This document shows positions 21,086 through 29,328 of a stretch of 64,000 nt of DNA, in pieces. The notes under the pieces are model-generated. The model was not told the DNA's origin and made no database searches. It worked only from the letters and a program-made list of their open reading frames with translations. Numbering within the stretch: the first letter of the stretch is position 1; each line of letters starts with the position of its first letter. Origin of the DNA: Aldehydirespirator sp963667505 (GTDB taxonomy: Bacteria > Actinomycetota > Acidimicrobiia > Acidimicrobiales > Aldehydirespiratoraceae); NCBI GenBank assembly GCA_963667505.2, contig OY763490.2, positions 2,046,001-2,110,000 of the forward strand, given 5' to 3'. The position numbers and the translations under genes were made by a program.

Positions 21086-21185
21086 TTACAGTCCTCCCTC
21101 ATCGGACGCTGCGGCGCGGCGGGCGCTGGGACCCGCTTCACCGGGCGGTGCCTCCCCGTGGGCGCACCGCCGCTCTGTTCTGTAA

Positions 21186-21212
21186 TGCGGAATCGTTCCG
21201 AGATACGGAACG
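21186..21212. promoter_or_regulatory. three-half-site TTCCG/CGGAA operator between dimethylglycine dehydrogenase and fhs
   Basis: In the divergent region the half-sites are CGGAA (21188-21192), TTCCG (21196-21200) and CGGAA (21206-21210) with 3 and 5 bp between them; the right pair extends to CGTTCCG-AGATA-CGGAACG. Read on the other strand this is TTCCG-N5-CGGAA-N3-TTCCG, the same order and spacing as at 29246-29268. It can serve both the minus-strand dehydrogenase gene and the plus-strand fhs. Confidence 0.65.
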
Positions 21213-21287
21213 ACAAGCTACCCTCCGGGATCGTGCAGCGCCAACACTTTGGCGCAGACCCGAGACATCCTCGAAAGGTAGGCAACG

Positions 21288-22991
21288 ATGCCGTTCCCGT
21301 CCGATCTGGAGATCGCCTCCCAGGCTGAACTGAGACCGCTGAGCGAGATCGCAGAGGCCGCGGGCATCCCCGGCGATGCGCTCGAGCCCTACGGCGCGGG
21401 CGCGGCCAAGGTCAGCCTTGAAGCGGTCGAGGCCATGGCCTCCGCGGGCCGGCCCAAGGCCCGCTACGTGGTGGTGTCGGCCATCACGCCGACCCCGCTG
21501 GGCGAAGGCAAGACCACGACCACCGTCGGTCTGGGCCAGGCCTTCCAGCACATCGGACGCACGGCCACCATCGCCATCCGCCAGCCGTCGATGGGCCCCA
21601 CCTTCGGGATCAAGGGCGGCGCGGCCGGCGGCGGCTACAGCCAGGTGGTGCCGATGGATCTGTTCAACCTGCACCTGACCGGCGACATGCACGCGGTGAC
21701 CGCGGCCCACAACCTTTGCTCGGCCATGGTGGACGCCCACCTGTACCACGGCAACGAGCTGGGCCTCGACATACACAACATCACCTGGCGCCGGGTGCTC
21801 GACGTGAACGACCGGGCGCTTCGCAATGTGACCTTGGGCCTCGGCGGGCGGCTCGACGGAGTGCCCCGGGAGTCGGGCTTCGACATCACCGCGGCCTCCG
21901 AGGTGATGGCCGCGCTGGCGCTGTGCACCGGGCTGCACGACCTGCGGGCCCGGCTGGGGCGCATCGTGGTGGGCTACACCAAGGCGGGCACGCCGGTGAC
22001 GGCCGAGGAGATCGGGGTGGCCGGGTCGATGGCGGTGATCCTGCGGGAGGCCATCAAGCCCAACCTGATGCAGACGCTGGAGAACACGCCCGCGCTGGTG
22101 CACACCGGGCCGTTCGGAAACATCGCCACCGGCAACTCCTCGATCGTGGCCGACCAGGTGGGCATCCGGACCTCGGAGTTCCTTCTCACCGAGGCGGGCT
22201 TCGGCGCCGACATGGGCGCCGAGCGGTTCTTCAACATCAAGTGCCGCTACTCGGGCCTGGCGCCGGACGCGGCCGTGCTGGTGGCCACCGTGCGGGGGCT
22301 CAAGGCCCACTCGGGCAACCACAAGATCGTGGCCGGGCGACCGCTGCCGGAGGCGCTGCTGGCCGAGAACCCCGACGAGGTCCACGCCGGGGGCGACAAC
22401 CTCCGCAAGCAGCTCGAGAACATGCGCATCCACGGCTGCACGCCGGTGGTGGCCGTGAACGTGTTCCCCGAGGACCATGCGGCCGACGTGGCCGCCATCG
22501 GCGAGATCGCGGCCGAGTACGACGCCCGCTCGGCGGTGACCACCCATTTCGCCGACGGCGGCCGGGGCGCGGCGGAGCTGGCCGAGGCGGTGGCCGAGGC
22601 GGCCGAGGAGCCCAGCGAGTTCGCGGTGCTGTACCCCGACGACGCGTCCCTGAAGTCCAAGATCGAGACGGTGGCCCGGCGCGTCTACGGCGCCGACGGG
22701 GTGTCGTACTCGGCGGTGGCCGACAAGCAGCTGGCCACCTACACCGACGCCGGGTTCGGGAACCTGCCGGTGTGCATCGCCAAGACGCATCTGTCGGTCT
22801 CGTCGGATCCGACGCTGAAGGGCGCGCCGACGGGCTGGACGCTGCCGGTGCGCGAGGTGCGGGCCTCGGTGGGGGCCGGGTTCGTGTACCCCATCTGCGG
22901 CGACATGCGCACCATGCCGGGCCTGGGCCGGGTGCCTGCGGCCAAGGGCATCGACATCGACGCCGACGGCAACATCGTCGGCCTGAGCTGA
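21288..22991 (+). CDS. fhs: formate-tetrahydrofolate ligase
   Basis: Cytoplasmic ligase making 10-formyl-THF from formate, THF and ATP, 567 aa. The ATP loop TPTPLGEGKTTTTVGLGQAF lies near residues 66-85, and RQPSMGPTFGIKGGAAGGGY is the second hallmark. Other family segments include HNLCSAMVDAHLYHGN and FLLTEAGFGADMGAERFFNIKCR, ending GDMRTMPGLGRVPAA. Length is normal. ATG 21288 follows GAAAGG. It pairs with folD (28249-29133) and formate dehydrogenase to interconvert formate, formyl-THF and methylene-THF. Confidence 0.95.
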   Translation: MPFPSDLEIASQAELRPLSEIAEAAGIPGDALEPYGAGAAKVSLEAVEAMASAGRPKARYVVVSAITPTPLGEGKTTTTVGLGQAFQHIGRTATIAIRQPSMGPTFGIKGGAAGGGYSQVVPMDLFNLHLTGDMHAVTAAHNLCSAMVDAHLYHGNELGLDIHNITWRRVLDVNDRALRNVTLGLGGRLDGVPRESGFDITAASEVMAALALCTGLHDLRARLGRIVVGYTKAGTPVTAEEIGVAGSMAVILREAIKPNLMQTLENTPALVHTGPFGNIATGNSSIVADQVGIRTSEFLLTEAGFGADMGAERFFNIKCRYSGLAPDAAVLVATVRGLKAHSGNHKIVAGRPLPEALLAENPDEVHAGGDNLRKQLENMRIHGCTPVVAVNVFPEDHAADVAAIGEIAAEYDARSAVTTHFADGGRGAAELAEAVAEAAEEPSEFAVLYPDDASLKSKIETVARRVYGADGVSYSAVADKQLATYTDAGFGNLPVCIAKTHLSVSSDPTLKGAPTGWTLPVREVRASVGAGFVYPICGDMRTMPGLGRVPAAKGIDIDADGNIVGLS

Positions 22992-23015
22992 GCGGCCGGA
23001 CCGACGCCTGCGCCA

Positions 23016-23205
23016 GCACCGGCAAGAGAGACAACTAGGACGCTGTAGAGCCGCGGCTCGCAACGTCCGCACCGCCGACACATCCACGTCGGCACCAGCA
23101 AGAGAGACAACTAGGACGCTGTAGAGCCGCGGCTCGCAACGTCCGCACCGCCGACACATCCACGTCGGCACTGGCAGGTAGGAGGGACAAGGATGCTGTC
23201 AAGGT
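23016..23205. repeat. 76-bp tandem duplication of the metF leader plus a degenerate third unit
   Basis: Units 23016-23091 and 23092-23167 are nearly identical (GCAAGAGAGACAACTAGGAC ... CCGACACATCCACGTCG). A third, diverged partial unit from 23168 contains the working ribosome site GGAGG (23181-23185) and the ATG at 23193. The upstream units carry a matching GAGAGACAACTAGGACGCTG in the same place, so they look like decayed copies of the translation start region. Confidence 0.8.
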
Positions 23206-24068
23206 TGCGGCGCGCCCCTGCGGGCGCGGAAAGCGCCGACGCCCGGGGCCACCGGCTCGGGCTGATAGAGGCACTGACCTTCGAGGTGATCCCGCTCAAG
23301 AGCCTGGACGCCGCGCTGGAGGCTCTGCCGCCGGGTTCGCGTGTGTCGGTGACGGCGTCGCCGGTGAAGGGGCAGGACGCAACCTGCGAGATAACCGAGC
23401 AGGTGTCCGCCATGGGGCACGAGGCCATCCCCCACATCTCGGCCCGGCTCGCTGCCGACCGGGCCCGGGTGTCGGAGTTGGCGGCATGGCTGCGGTCGGC
23501 CGGGGTGTCGACCATGTTCCTGGTCGGCGGCGACGCGGAGTCGCCGGGCGAGTACTCGGACGCGGCCTCGTTCCTGCGCGACCTGCTCGAATGCGACCAC
23601 GGCCTGCGCACGATCGGCGTGACCGCGTACCCGCACGGTCATCCGCTCATCGCCGACGAAGTGCTCCACGAGGCGCTTCACGCCAAGCAGGAACTGCTGG
23701 CCGAGGCTGGGATCGACGGCTACTGCAGCACGCAGATGTGCTTCGACGCCCGTCGGATCGAGCGGTGGCTCCGGGCCGAGCGGGCCGCGGGACTGACACT
23801 GCCTGTGCATCTGGGCATCGCCGGTGTGGTGGAGCGGGCCAAGCTGCTGACGATGGGGGCGCGGCTGGGCGTGGGGCCGTCGCTGCGGTACCTGCGCAAG
23901 AACCGGGCCGCCATCACCAGGCTGATGACATCGCCCCACTACGACCCCGACCACCTGCTGACAGCGCTGGGCCCGAACCTCGCCGAGCTCGGCGTGACCG
24001 GGCTGCACGTGTTCACCTTCAACCAGGTAGCCGCCACCGCCGAGTGGCAGGCCTCCCACCGCCGCTGA
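23193..24068 (+). CDS. methylenetetrahydrofolate reductase family protein
   Basis: MetF-like FAD TIM-barrel of 291 aa, predicted to reduce 5,10-methylene-THF to 5-methyl-THF or to run in the reverse direction in C1 catabolism. Seen are FEVIPLKSLDAALEALPPGSRVSVTASP (strand 1 region), GHEAIPHISARLAADRARVSELAAWL, STMFLVGGDAESPGEYSDAASFL and IGVTAYPHGHPLIADEVL. Then come CSTQMCFDARRIERWL and GLHVFTFNQVAATAEWQ. It is shorter and more divergent than biosynthetic MetF, resembling the forms beside dimethylglycine/sarcosine clusters. A real Shine-Dalgarno GGAGG precedes ATG 23193 by 7 bp. Confidence 0.8.
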   Translation: MLSRLRRAPAGAESADARGHRLGLIEALTFEVIPLKSLDAALEALPPGSRVSVTASPVKGQDATCEITEQVSAMGHEAIPHISARLAADRARVSELAAWLRSAGVSTMFLVGGDAESPGEYSDAASFLRDLLECDHGLRTIGVTAYPHGHPLIADEVLHEALHAKQELLAEAGIDGYCSTQMCFDARRIERWLRAERAAGLTLPVHLGIAGVVERAKLLTMGARLGVGPSLRYLRKNRAAITRLMTSPHYDPDHLLTALGPNLAELGVTGLHVFTFNQVAATAEWQASHRR

Positions 24069-24102
24069 ACGCCGGTCCTATGTCCTCTGGCCGTCCACCA
24101 CC

Positions 24103-24149
24103 AAATTGACGTAGTTGTACTGCCCTGAGCGGGTCAACTACGTCAATTT
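24103..24149. terminator. 15-bp perfect stem-loop between convergent genes
   Basis: AAATTGACGTAGTTG (24103-24117) pairs perfectly with CAACTACGTCAATTT (24135-24149) around a 17-nt loop with its own CCC/GGG. It lies between the convergent metF-like gene and the DUF559 gene. The stop codon of the latter is part of the right arm. No U-tract follows, so bidirectional termination is likely but not certain. Confidence 0.6.
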
Positions 24150-25052
24150 CGGGTGGAGGCTGGCGGAGACGGCCTCACACAGTGCGGCGGGGTGGTTGAT
24201 GTAGTCGTCCCATGTGAAGGACAGCACGGTCCAGCCAGCCAGGGTGAGACGGTTGCGCCGTCGAGGGTCTGACACGAACGATTCGCGGTTGAGGTGGTGC
24301 CGGACGCTGTCCAGCTCGATGGCCACCCGTCGGGAGGGATAGGCGAGGTCCACCTGAGCGAGGAGGTCACCGTCGGAGTCGCAGATCCGGAACTCAAGGC
24401 GGGGGCGGGCCAGTCCGGCGTCCACCAGGAGATCCTCCACCATGCGGCTCCATTCGCTGAGGGGTACGGGATCGTCTCCAAGTCGGCTGTCGAGGGCCGA
24501 ACGGAGTGCCGAGCAGCCGTTGCGCCCCCGCCTCGCGTGCAAGGTGAGCACGGCGTACAAGTCGGAGGGACGAAGGAGCCCATCACGCAGGACGGCGTCG
24601 ATCGTTCGGTCCAGGCGCTTGCGGCTCACCACTGCGGCGAGGTCGAGCACAGTCCGGGCTGGGCGGGTGCAGGGCACGGCCTGGCGCTCTGTCGACTGGG
24701 CCAGGTTCAGTTGACTCGACTGATGAAGCCTCACGGCCGCCATCGATGGACGCCTGCCCCTCGGGACAGTCAACTCGGCCCGACCGAGCCGGTAGCCGTC
24801 AATGCCGTGCAGCGCGGCCGCCGACCGGTGGCTGGCCAGTCCGCCGTGAGCCAAGCAAGCGGCGAGCAGCCTCGACAGCGGAGTTGACGGGGCCGAAGCG
24901 TGCCGATACACGCCACGGGCTTCGCTCACCCAGCCGCCCGTGCGCACAGCGCGCTCGACCTGGTGCCTGGTCATGCCCGCCGCAAGCGCCTGACGGCGAG
25001 TGATGAGGCCATGCTGCCGCCTCATCCGCCTCAGAACCCGTTCCTCCCCCAC
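24138..25052 (-). CDS. AbiEi-type N-terminal domain plus DUF559 nuclease-like protein
   Basis: Protein of 304 aa. The first 60 residues resemble the AbiEi antitoxin winged helix (HGLITRRQALAAGMTRHQVERAVRTGGWVSEARGVYRH type). The C-terminal domain is DUF559/Vsr-like with acidic and basic residues in VDLAYPSRRVAIELDSVRHH and RRRNRLTLAGWTVLSFTWDD. This combination is common and scattered in actinobacteria; a DNA-repair, nuclease or defence role is supposed but not proven. No toxin partner adjoins it. The last codons and stop lie in the 15-bp stem shared with the terminator. Confidence 0.75.
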   Translation of the reverse strand: MGEERVLRRMRRQHGLITRRQALAAGMTRHQVERAVRTGGWVSEARGVYRHASAPSTPLSRLLAACLAHGGLASHRSAAALHGIDGYRLGRAELTVPRGRRPSMAAVRLHQSSQLNLAQSTERQAVPCTRPARTVLDLAAVVSRKRLDRTIDAVLRDGLLRPSDLYAVLTLHARRGRNGCSALRSALDSRLGDDPVPLSEWSRMVEDLLVDAGLARPRLEFRICDSDGDLLAQVDLAYPSRRVAIELDSVRHHLNRESFVSDPRRRNRLTLAGWTVLSFTWDDYINHPAALCEAVSASLHPKLT

Positions 25053-25597
25053 GACCGCCTCCCCTTCTGTGCGCCTGTGTCCTTGTCGTCGCCGTCATTG
25101 CCTCATTGCGAGCCGAGCGCGCCGTCGCCGCATCGACACGGGCCGCGGCCGGGCTCCGTCGAAACGGCAACGCGCCCCCGCCCCCGCCAGCCAGTCGCCG
25201 CGCCCGCCAGCCCACGAGCCCAACAAAGCGACGCAGGCCAACGCGCCCCACCCCCGCCAGCCAGTCGCCGCGCCCGCCAGCGGTCAACAGGGGCCGTCAC
25301 GGCGAAAAGACCGGGCTGTGGAATAGAAGCGTCGCGATCACGCCGCTAGCGGCCAGGGCCGTCGCCCAGCAGGGCAGGTCGCGCACCGAGGGCCGTAGGC
25401 CGAGTCCAGGCCAGCACGGAACCGGCCGCGGTCGGAAGCCGATCGGAGTGGGCCCCCGACAAAGCCCACATTACCTTATAGCTGTTTACATAGTACCAGA
25501 CGTCCGAGTCTGGAGGCCTCTACGGCGCGGGCGGAGGACGGACCAACGGCAGGGTCGGGCGACGAACGGGGGCCTCCGCGAAGGCCATCACCCAGTG
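25053..25597. other. 545-bp intergenic region with a 70-bp-spaced repeat pair
   Basis: No convincing gene. It contains a direct repeat of about 43 bp (25168-25211 and 25239-25281: CAACGCGCCCC ... CAGTCGCCGCGCCCGCCAGC) with a 70-71 bp period. A conspicuously A+T-rich stretch (25472-25500, CATTACCTTATAGCTGTTTA) probably holds the rmuC promoter. The rest looks unstructured. Confidence 0.5.
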
Positions 25598-25627
25598 ATG
25601 TCACAGGGGGCAAGTACTTTCGCGGCC

Positions 25628-27037
25628 ATGGAACCAACACTCGGAATCGTGCTCATCGCCGCCGTCGGCACCTTGGTCGCAGCTGCCGTCCTGCGGAGCA
25701 GGCGTCCGCCGGAAGCGACCGATGCCACCGACGATATTACAAGGCTGGCCGTCCAGCTCGAGGAACGCCAAAAGGAGGTGCAGCAAGTGCGGGAGGAGCG
25801 CGATGAAGCCCGCCGCGAGCGGGACTCGGCCCGCCAGCACCTCGGCACGGCCCAGAGGGAACTCGCCGCGGCCAAGGCCGACCATGAGGCCCGCGCCGAG
25901 GAGTTGGCCAACGCCCGCGAGCAACTGGACAACCAGTTCAAGGGGTTGGCCGCCGGAGTTCTCAAAGACAGCACCGAGTCGCTACTCAGGCAGGCCAAGG
26001 AACAATTCGAGACCCAGCGGCAGATGGGGGTAGCGGATCTCGATCAGCGACGGCAGGCCATTGACAGCCTCGTGACGCCGATTCGCGAGAGCCTCGACAA
26101 ACTGGGCACCCACGCGAACGATCTCGAACAGAGGCGAGTGGGGGCCTACGAGCGGCTGACCTCGCAGATCTCGTCTCTCCAGAAGGTGGCCGGGAGTCTC
26201 AGCGAGGCGCTGCGGTCGCCCAACATCCGGGGCCAGTGGGCCGAGCAGGAACTGGTCAACATTCTGGAGCTCTCGGGCTTGAAGCAGCACATCGACTACC
26301 ACACCCAGCAGACGGTGCCCATGGCGGGCAGCGTGGTGCGGCCCGACGCGGTGGTGAGTGTGCCTGGAGGGTTGAAGGTCGTCATCGATGCCAAGGCGCC
26401 GCTGGACAGCTACCTGAAGGCCCGCGAGGCGGAGGACGACAACCAGCAGCGCGCATTACTGACCAAACACGCAGCCGCCATCTCCAAGCACGCCAAGACC
26501 CTGAGAGAGCGGAACTACGCCGCGGTGGTGGCAGGATCGCCGGACTTCGTGCTGATGTTCGTGCCCGCGGACCCAATCCTCGACGCCGCCATGAAGGCGC
26601 AGCCGACTCTGTGGGAGCAGACCTGGCAGGACCACAGGGTCCTCATCGCCACGCCGGGACTGCTGCTGGCGTTCCTGCGAACGGTCGCGCTGGCCTGGCA
26701 GCAGCAGGACATGGAGAAGAACGCCCAGAAGATCGCCGACTTGGGCAAGGAACTCTACGACCGCCTGCGCGTCTTCGCCGAGCACATGCAAGGCGTCGGC
26801 AAAGGCCTTGACCAAGCCGTGAACGCCTACAGCAAGGGTGTCGGCTCGCTTGAGAGCCGGGTGCTGACCCAGGCTCGGCGCTTCGAGAATCTAGGGTCGG
26901 TGTCCGATGCCAAGCGCATCCCGGAACTTGGGCCAGTGGAGAGCACTGTCCGTGCGATGAGCGGGCTGAGCACAGCCGAGGCCGAAGAGGCCAGAACCCA
27001 GCCGGGCAGCGTGCTGCCTCATAGACGAAGCGCCTAA
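25628..27037 (+). CDS. rmuC: DNA recombination protein RmuC homologue
   Basis: Protein of 469 aa. A short N-terminal membrane segment (LGIVLIAAVGTLVAAAVL) is followed by a coiled coil rich in Glu/Arg/Gln (residues about 35-110). The RmuC nuclease-like domain follows (RGQWAEQELVNILELSGL, VRPDAVVSVPGGLKVVIDAKAPLDSYL, FVLMFVPADPILDAAM). RmuC limits sequence inversions and is associated with restriction of foreign DNA in some bacteria. ATG 25628 (MEPTLG) is preferred; ATG 25598 adds ten residues. The stop region is duplicated 73 bp further on. Confidence 0.88.
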   Translation: MEPTLGIVLIAAVGTLVAAAVLRSRRPPEATDATDDITRLAVQLEERQKEVQQVREERDEARRERDSARQHLGTAQRELAAAKADHEARAEELANAREQLDNQFKGLAAGVLKDSTESLLRQAKEQFETQRQMGVADLDQRRQAIDSLVTPIRESLDKLGTHANDLEQRRVGAYERLTSQISSLQKVAGSLSEALRSPNIRGQWAEQELVNILELSGLKQHIDYHTQQTVPMAGSVVRPDAVVSVPGGLKVVIDAKAPLDSYLKAREAEDDNQQRALLTKHAAAISKHAKTLRERNYAAVVAGSPDFVLMFVPADPILDAAMKAQPTLWEQTWQDHRVLIATPGLLLAFLRTVALAWQQQDMEKNAQKIADLGKELYDRLRVFAEHMQGVGKGLDQAVNAYSKGVGSLESRVLTQARRFENLGSVSDAKRIPELGPVESTVRAMSGLSTAEAEEARTQPGSVLPHRRSA

Positions 27038-27117
27038 CGGCCGCTCCCGTGCGCGGCTGAGCACCTTCGCCAGCCAAGCCCACATGTTGCCTCATAGACG
27101 AAGCGCCTAACGGCCGC
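27015..27117. repeat. duplicated rmuC 3' end (73 bp period)
   Basis: A 30-bp sequence including the last codons and TAA of rmuC (27015-27044, TGCCTCATAGACGAAGCGCC...) is repeated perfectly at 27088-27117 in the downstream gap. Confidence 0.85.
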
Positions 27118-27181
27118 GCCTCGAAGGCCCTGGACCGCGATGTGGCCCGAACTGAGGAGACCGCGGTATCGACCGACCGCG

Positions 27182-27273
27182 TTCGACGACCTTCGCGGCG
27201 GCAGGGCTCGCGACCATCGGCTCCAGGCCGCCCAGCCGCAGTCCACCGTCGATTTCGACGACCTTCGCGGCGG
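27182..27273. repeat. 20-bp direct repeat, 72 bp period, upstream of the aldolase gene
   Basis: TTCGACGACCTTCGCGGCGG occurs at 27182-27201 and again at 27254-27273, 28 bp before the GTG start of the class II aldolase gene. Flanks are not conserved. Confidence 0.8.
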
Positions 27274-27300
27274 GGATGGCGTGTGTGGCACAATCCAGGT

Positions 27301-28068
27301 GTGCGTTCGGCTGATGGGTCAGGGCTGAGCGGGTGGGCGGCGGTGGAGCCGGTGCTCGCGGATCCGGCTGCGGAGCGAGAGCGGCTTCTGACGGATCTGG
27401 CTGCGGCCTATCGGCTGTTCGGGACGCTGCGTTGGGGCGAACTCGGGGACGGCCACATCACGTGCCGCGACACTGAGAAGCCCGACTGCATGTGGCTGCT
27501 TCGCTACCGCGTGCCCTTTGAGCAGGCCCGGCCTGAAGACCTGGTGTTGGTCGGCCCGGACGGCAGCGCCGTCGACCCCGAGGGGCGTCCAACCCGCATC
27601 AACAACACCGCCTACCACATCCATCACCCCATCCACGCGGCCCGGCCGGACGTGACCGCCGCTGCCCACGTACACACCCCGTGGGGCACCCCGTTCGCGG
27701 CCGAGCGGCGCATGATCGAGCCCCTGTCGCAGGAGTCGGCGCTCTTCTTCGAGGACCACGCCCTCTTCGACGACGAGGAGATCCAGGTCCTCTCCTGCGA
27801 CGGCGGCAAGCGCATCGCGGTGGCGCTCGGCGAGTGCAGGGCCGTGATCCTCGCCAACCACGGTCTGCTGACCGTCGGCACCAGTCCGGCTGACGCCGTC
27901 GGCTGGTTCGTGCTGATGGAGCGCGTGGCCGAGGTGCAGATGAAGGCCCGCCATGCCCTGCCGATCTCGGCCGAGGCCGCCCGGGCCGCTCGTGGCGACA
28001 TCGTCGAGGGCGACTACGGCTGGGACCTGTTCAACTGGGCCACACGCCGCCATCTGGTCGTCGACTAG
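27301..28068 (+). CDS. class II aldolase/adducin family protein
   Basis: Zn-dependent class II aldolase fold of 255 aa. Metal ligands are visible in AAAHVHTPWGTPF (HxH) and in ILANHGLLTVG. GELGDGHITCRDTEKPDCMWL and LVGPDGSAVDPEGRPTRINNTAYHIHHPIHAARPDV-type motifs match the L-fuculose/rhamnulose aldolase superfamily, close to 3-oxo-tetronate decarboxylase-like proteins. GTG 27301 is used as the start; upstream codons cross the direct repeat. The substrate is not evident and no sugar kinase or isomerase adjoins it. Confidence 0.8.
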   Translation: MRSADGSGLSGWAAVEPVLADPAAERERLLTDLAAAYRLFGTLRWGELGDGHITCRDTEKPDCMWLLRYRVPFEQARPEDLVLVGPDGSAVDPEGRPTRINNTAYHIHHPIHAARPDVTAAAHVHTPWGTPFAAERRMIEPLSQESALFFEDHALFDDEEIQVLSCDGGKRIAVALGECRAVILANHGLLTVGTSPADAVGWFVLMERVAEVQMKARHALPISAEAARAARGDIVEGDYGWDLFNWATRRHLVVD

Positions 28069-28100
28069 GCGGCCCCGCCCCGACGAGTACCGCCACCGGT

Positions 28101-28135
28101 GGGCGCGGAACTACGAACTTGACGTAGTTGCGCCC
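28101..28135. terminator. hairpin after the class II aldolase gene
   Basis: GGGCGC-gg-AACTACG pairs with CGTAGTT-GCGCCC around the loop AACTTGA, a strong GC-rich stem 33 bp after the aldolase stop and before the convergent folD. Its core TTGACGTAGTTG is the same as in the stem at 24103-24149. No T-tract follows. Confidence 0.55.
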
Positions 28136-28160
28136 GCATGGAGAGCAGAACCGCCTCAAG

Positions 28161-28259
28161 TCGGTGGCAGGTTGGTCGTGGGGCGCGCGGCTAGGCCAGG
28201 AAGGCGTCCAGCACCAAGATCGGTGGCAGGTTGGTCGTGGACGCGGCGCTAGGTCGGGA
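28161..28259. repeat. duplicated folD 3' end (59 bp period)
   Basis: TCGGTGGCAGGTTGGTCGTG occurs at 28161-28180 and 28220-28239, each followed by a G/C-rich stretch and GCTAGG. The second copy runs into the final codons and stop of folD (28249-28251); the first is a degenerate copy lying downstream of the gene. Confidence 0.7.
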
Positions 28260-29133
28260 ATGCACCCAGCATCCGAGCCGCCGACAGCGTGTTCTGCAGC
28301 AGGCAGGCGATGGTCATGGGGCCGGTCCCGCCCGGCATGGGCGTCACCGCGCCGGCCACCTCCTGAACCGAGTCGAAGTCCACGTCGCCGACAATGCCCT
28401 CAGCGGTCCGTGAAATCCCGACATCGATCACAGCGGCGCCGGGCTGCACGAAGTCGGCCGTCACCAGCCGGGCCATGCCCGCGGCGGCCACGATGATGTC
28501 GGCGCGGCGACACACCTCCGCCAGCGCGGGCGTGCGACTGTGCGCGAGCGTGGGCGTGGCATCGACCCCCTTGCGACCAAGCAGCAGAATCTGCGGGAGC
28601 CCGACCAGAGTCGAGCGGCCGATCACCACGGCTAGCTTGCCCGAGGTGGGCACGCCATAGCGCTCCAGCAGGCGCATGACACCCAGCGGCGTGCACGGAA
28701 CATGGCCGGGCTGGCCCCGCACGAGACGGCCCATCGACCGGGGCGTCAGGCCGTCGACGTCCTTCTCGGGAGGGATCAGATCCAGCACCGCGTCCGCATC
28801 GAGCCCGTCGGGCAGCGGCAACTGAACGAGGATCCCGTGAACGCTGGGATCCTCGGCCAGATCACCGACCGCGCCCTCCACCTCTGCCTGAGTCGCGTCC
28901 GCGCCCAACTCGACGTGCCGAGACTCCATGGCGGCCTCCGCCGCCTTGCGCTGCTTGTTGCGGACGTAGATTCGGCTGGGCTTGTCGTCGCCCACGAGCA
29001 CGGTGGCCAAGCACACCTCGGGTCGGCCCGCGGCGGTGATCTCTGCATTGAGTTCGACGACGATCTCGTCCCGAAGTCGATTGCCGTCCATTAGCACCGC
29101 GCCGCCGTCGGTGCGCTCGAAGGCGTCGGTCAT
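28249..29133 (-). CDS. folD: bifunctional methylene-THF dehydrogenase/methenyl-THF cyclohydrolase
   Basis: FolD of 294 aa, interconverting methylene-, methenyl- and formyl-THF with NADP. Motifs: LATVLVGDDKPSRIYVRNKQ (catalytic Lys region), HGILVQLPLPDGLDADAVLDLI, PPEKDVDGL, PCTPLGVMRLL, GRSTLVGLPQILLL (dinucleotide loop) and GAVTPMPGGTGPMTIACLLQNT. ATG 29133 (MTDAFERTDGG) fits; longer frames lack support. It completes the C1 route with fhs, the metF-like gene and the dimethylglycine-type dehydrogenase. The TTCCG/CGGAA operator is 112 bp upstream. Confidence 0.94.
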   Translation of the reverse strand: MTDAFERTDGGAVLMDGNRLRDEIVVELNAEITAAGRPEVCLATVLVGDDKPSRIYVRNKQRKAAEAAMESRHVELGADATQAEVEGAVGDLAEDPSVHGILVQLPLPDGLDADAVLDLIPPEKDVDGLTPRSMGRLVRGQPGHVPCTPLGVMRLLERYGVPTSGKLAVVIGRSTLVGLPQILLLGRKGVDATPTLAHSRTPALAEVCRRADIIVAAAGMARLVTADFVQPGAAVIDVGISRTAEGIVGDVDFDSVQEVAGAVTPMPGGTGPMTIACLLQNTLSAARMLGAFPT

Positions 29134-29244
29134 CGCCGACTCCCCACGGTCGCGGACCCCCGCTCGCTCGCTTGTGTGCCTGTCATGGAACCTCCAGTCC
29201 TGCCGGAACAGCGACAGGGTACGCACTCATGGCATACGATGAGC

Positions 29245-29269
29245 GTTCCGGCATACGGAACTGTTCCGA
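29245..29269. promoter_or_regulatory. three-half-site TTCCG/CGGAA operator upstream of folD
   Basis: GTTCCGGCATACGGAAC (29245-29261) is a perfect 6+5+6 palindrome. A third half-site, TTCCG (29264-29268), follows 3 bp after the CGGAA. Order and spacing, TTCCG-N5-CGGAA-N3-TTCCG, equal those at 21186-21212 on the opposite strand. It lies between divergent folD and the serA-remnant/DUF1015 pair. Confidence 0.65.
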
Positions 29270-29328
29270 ATAGTGGCATTCCGTGTGGTGCCAGAACCCC
29301 GAGTAGCGAGTGCGAGGTGGGCTCCAGC

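Noticed and set aside
25053..25597. Reading the long frame before rmuC as an N-terminal extension
   Set aside because: It is repetitive Pro/Arg-rich sequence across the 70-bp repeats; RmuC proteins begin with a membrane segment, here right after ATG 25628.
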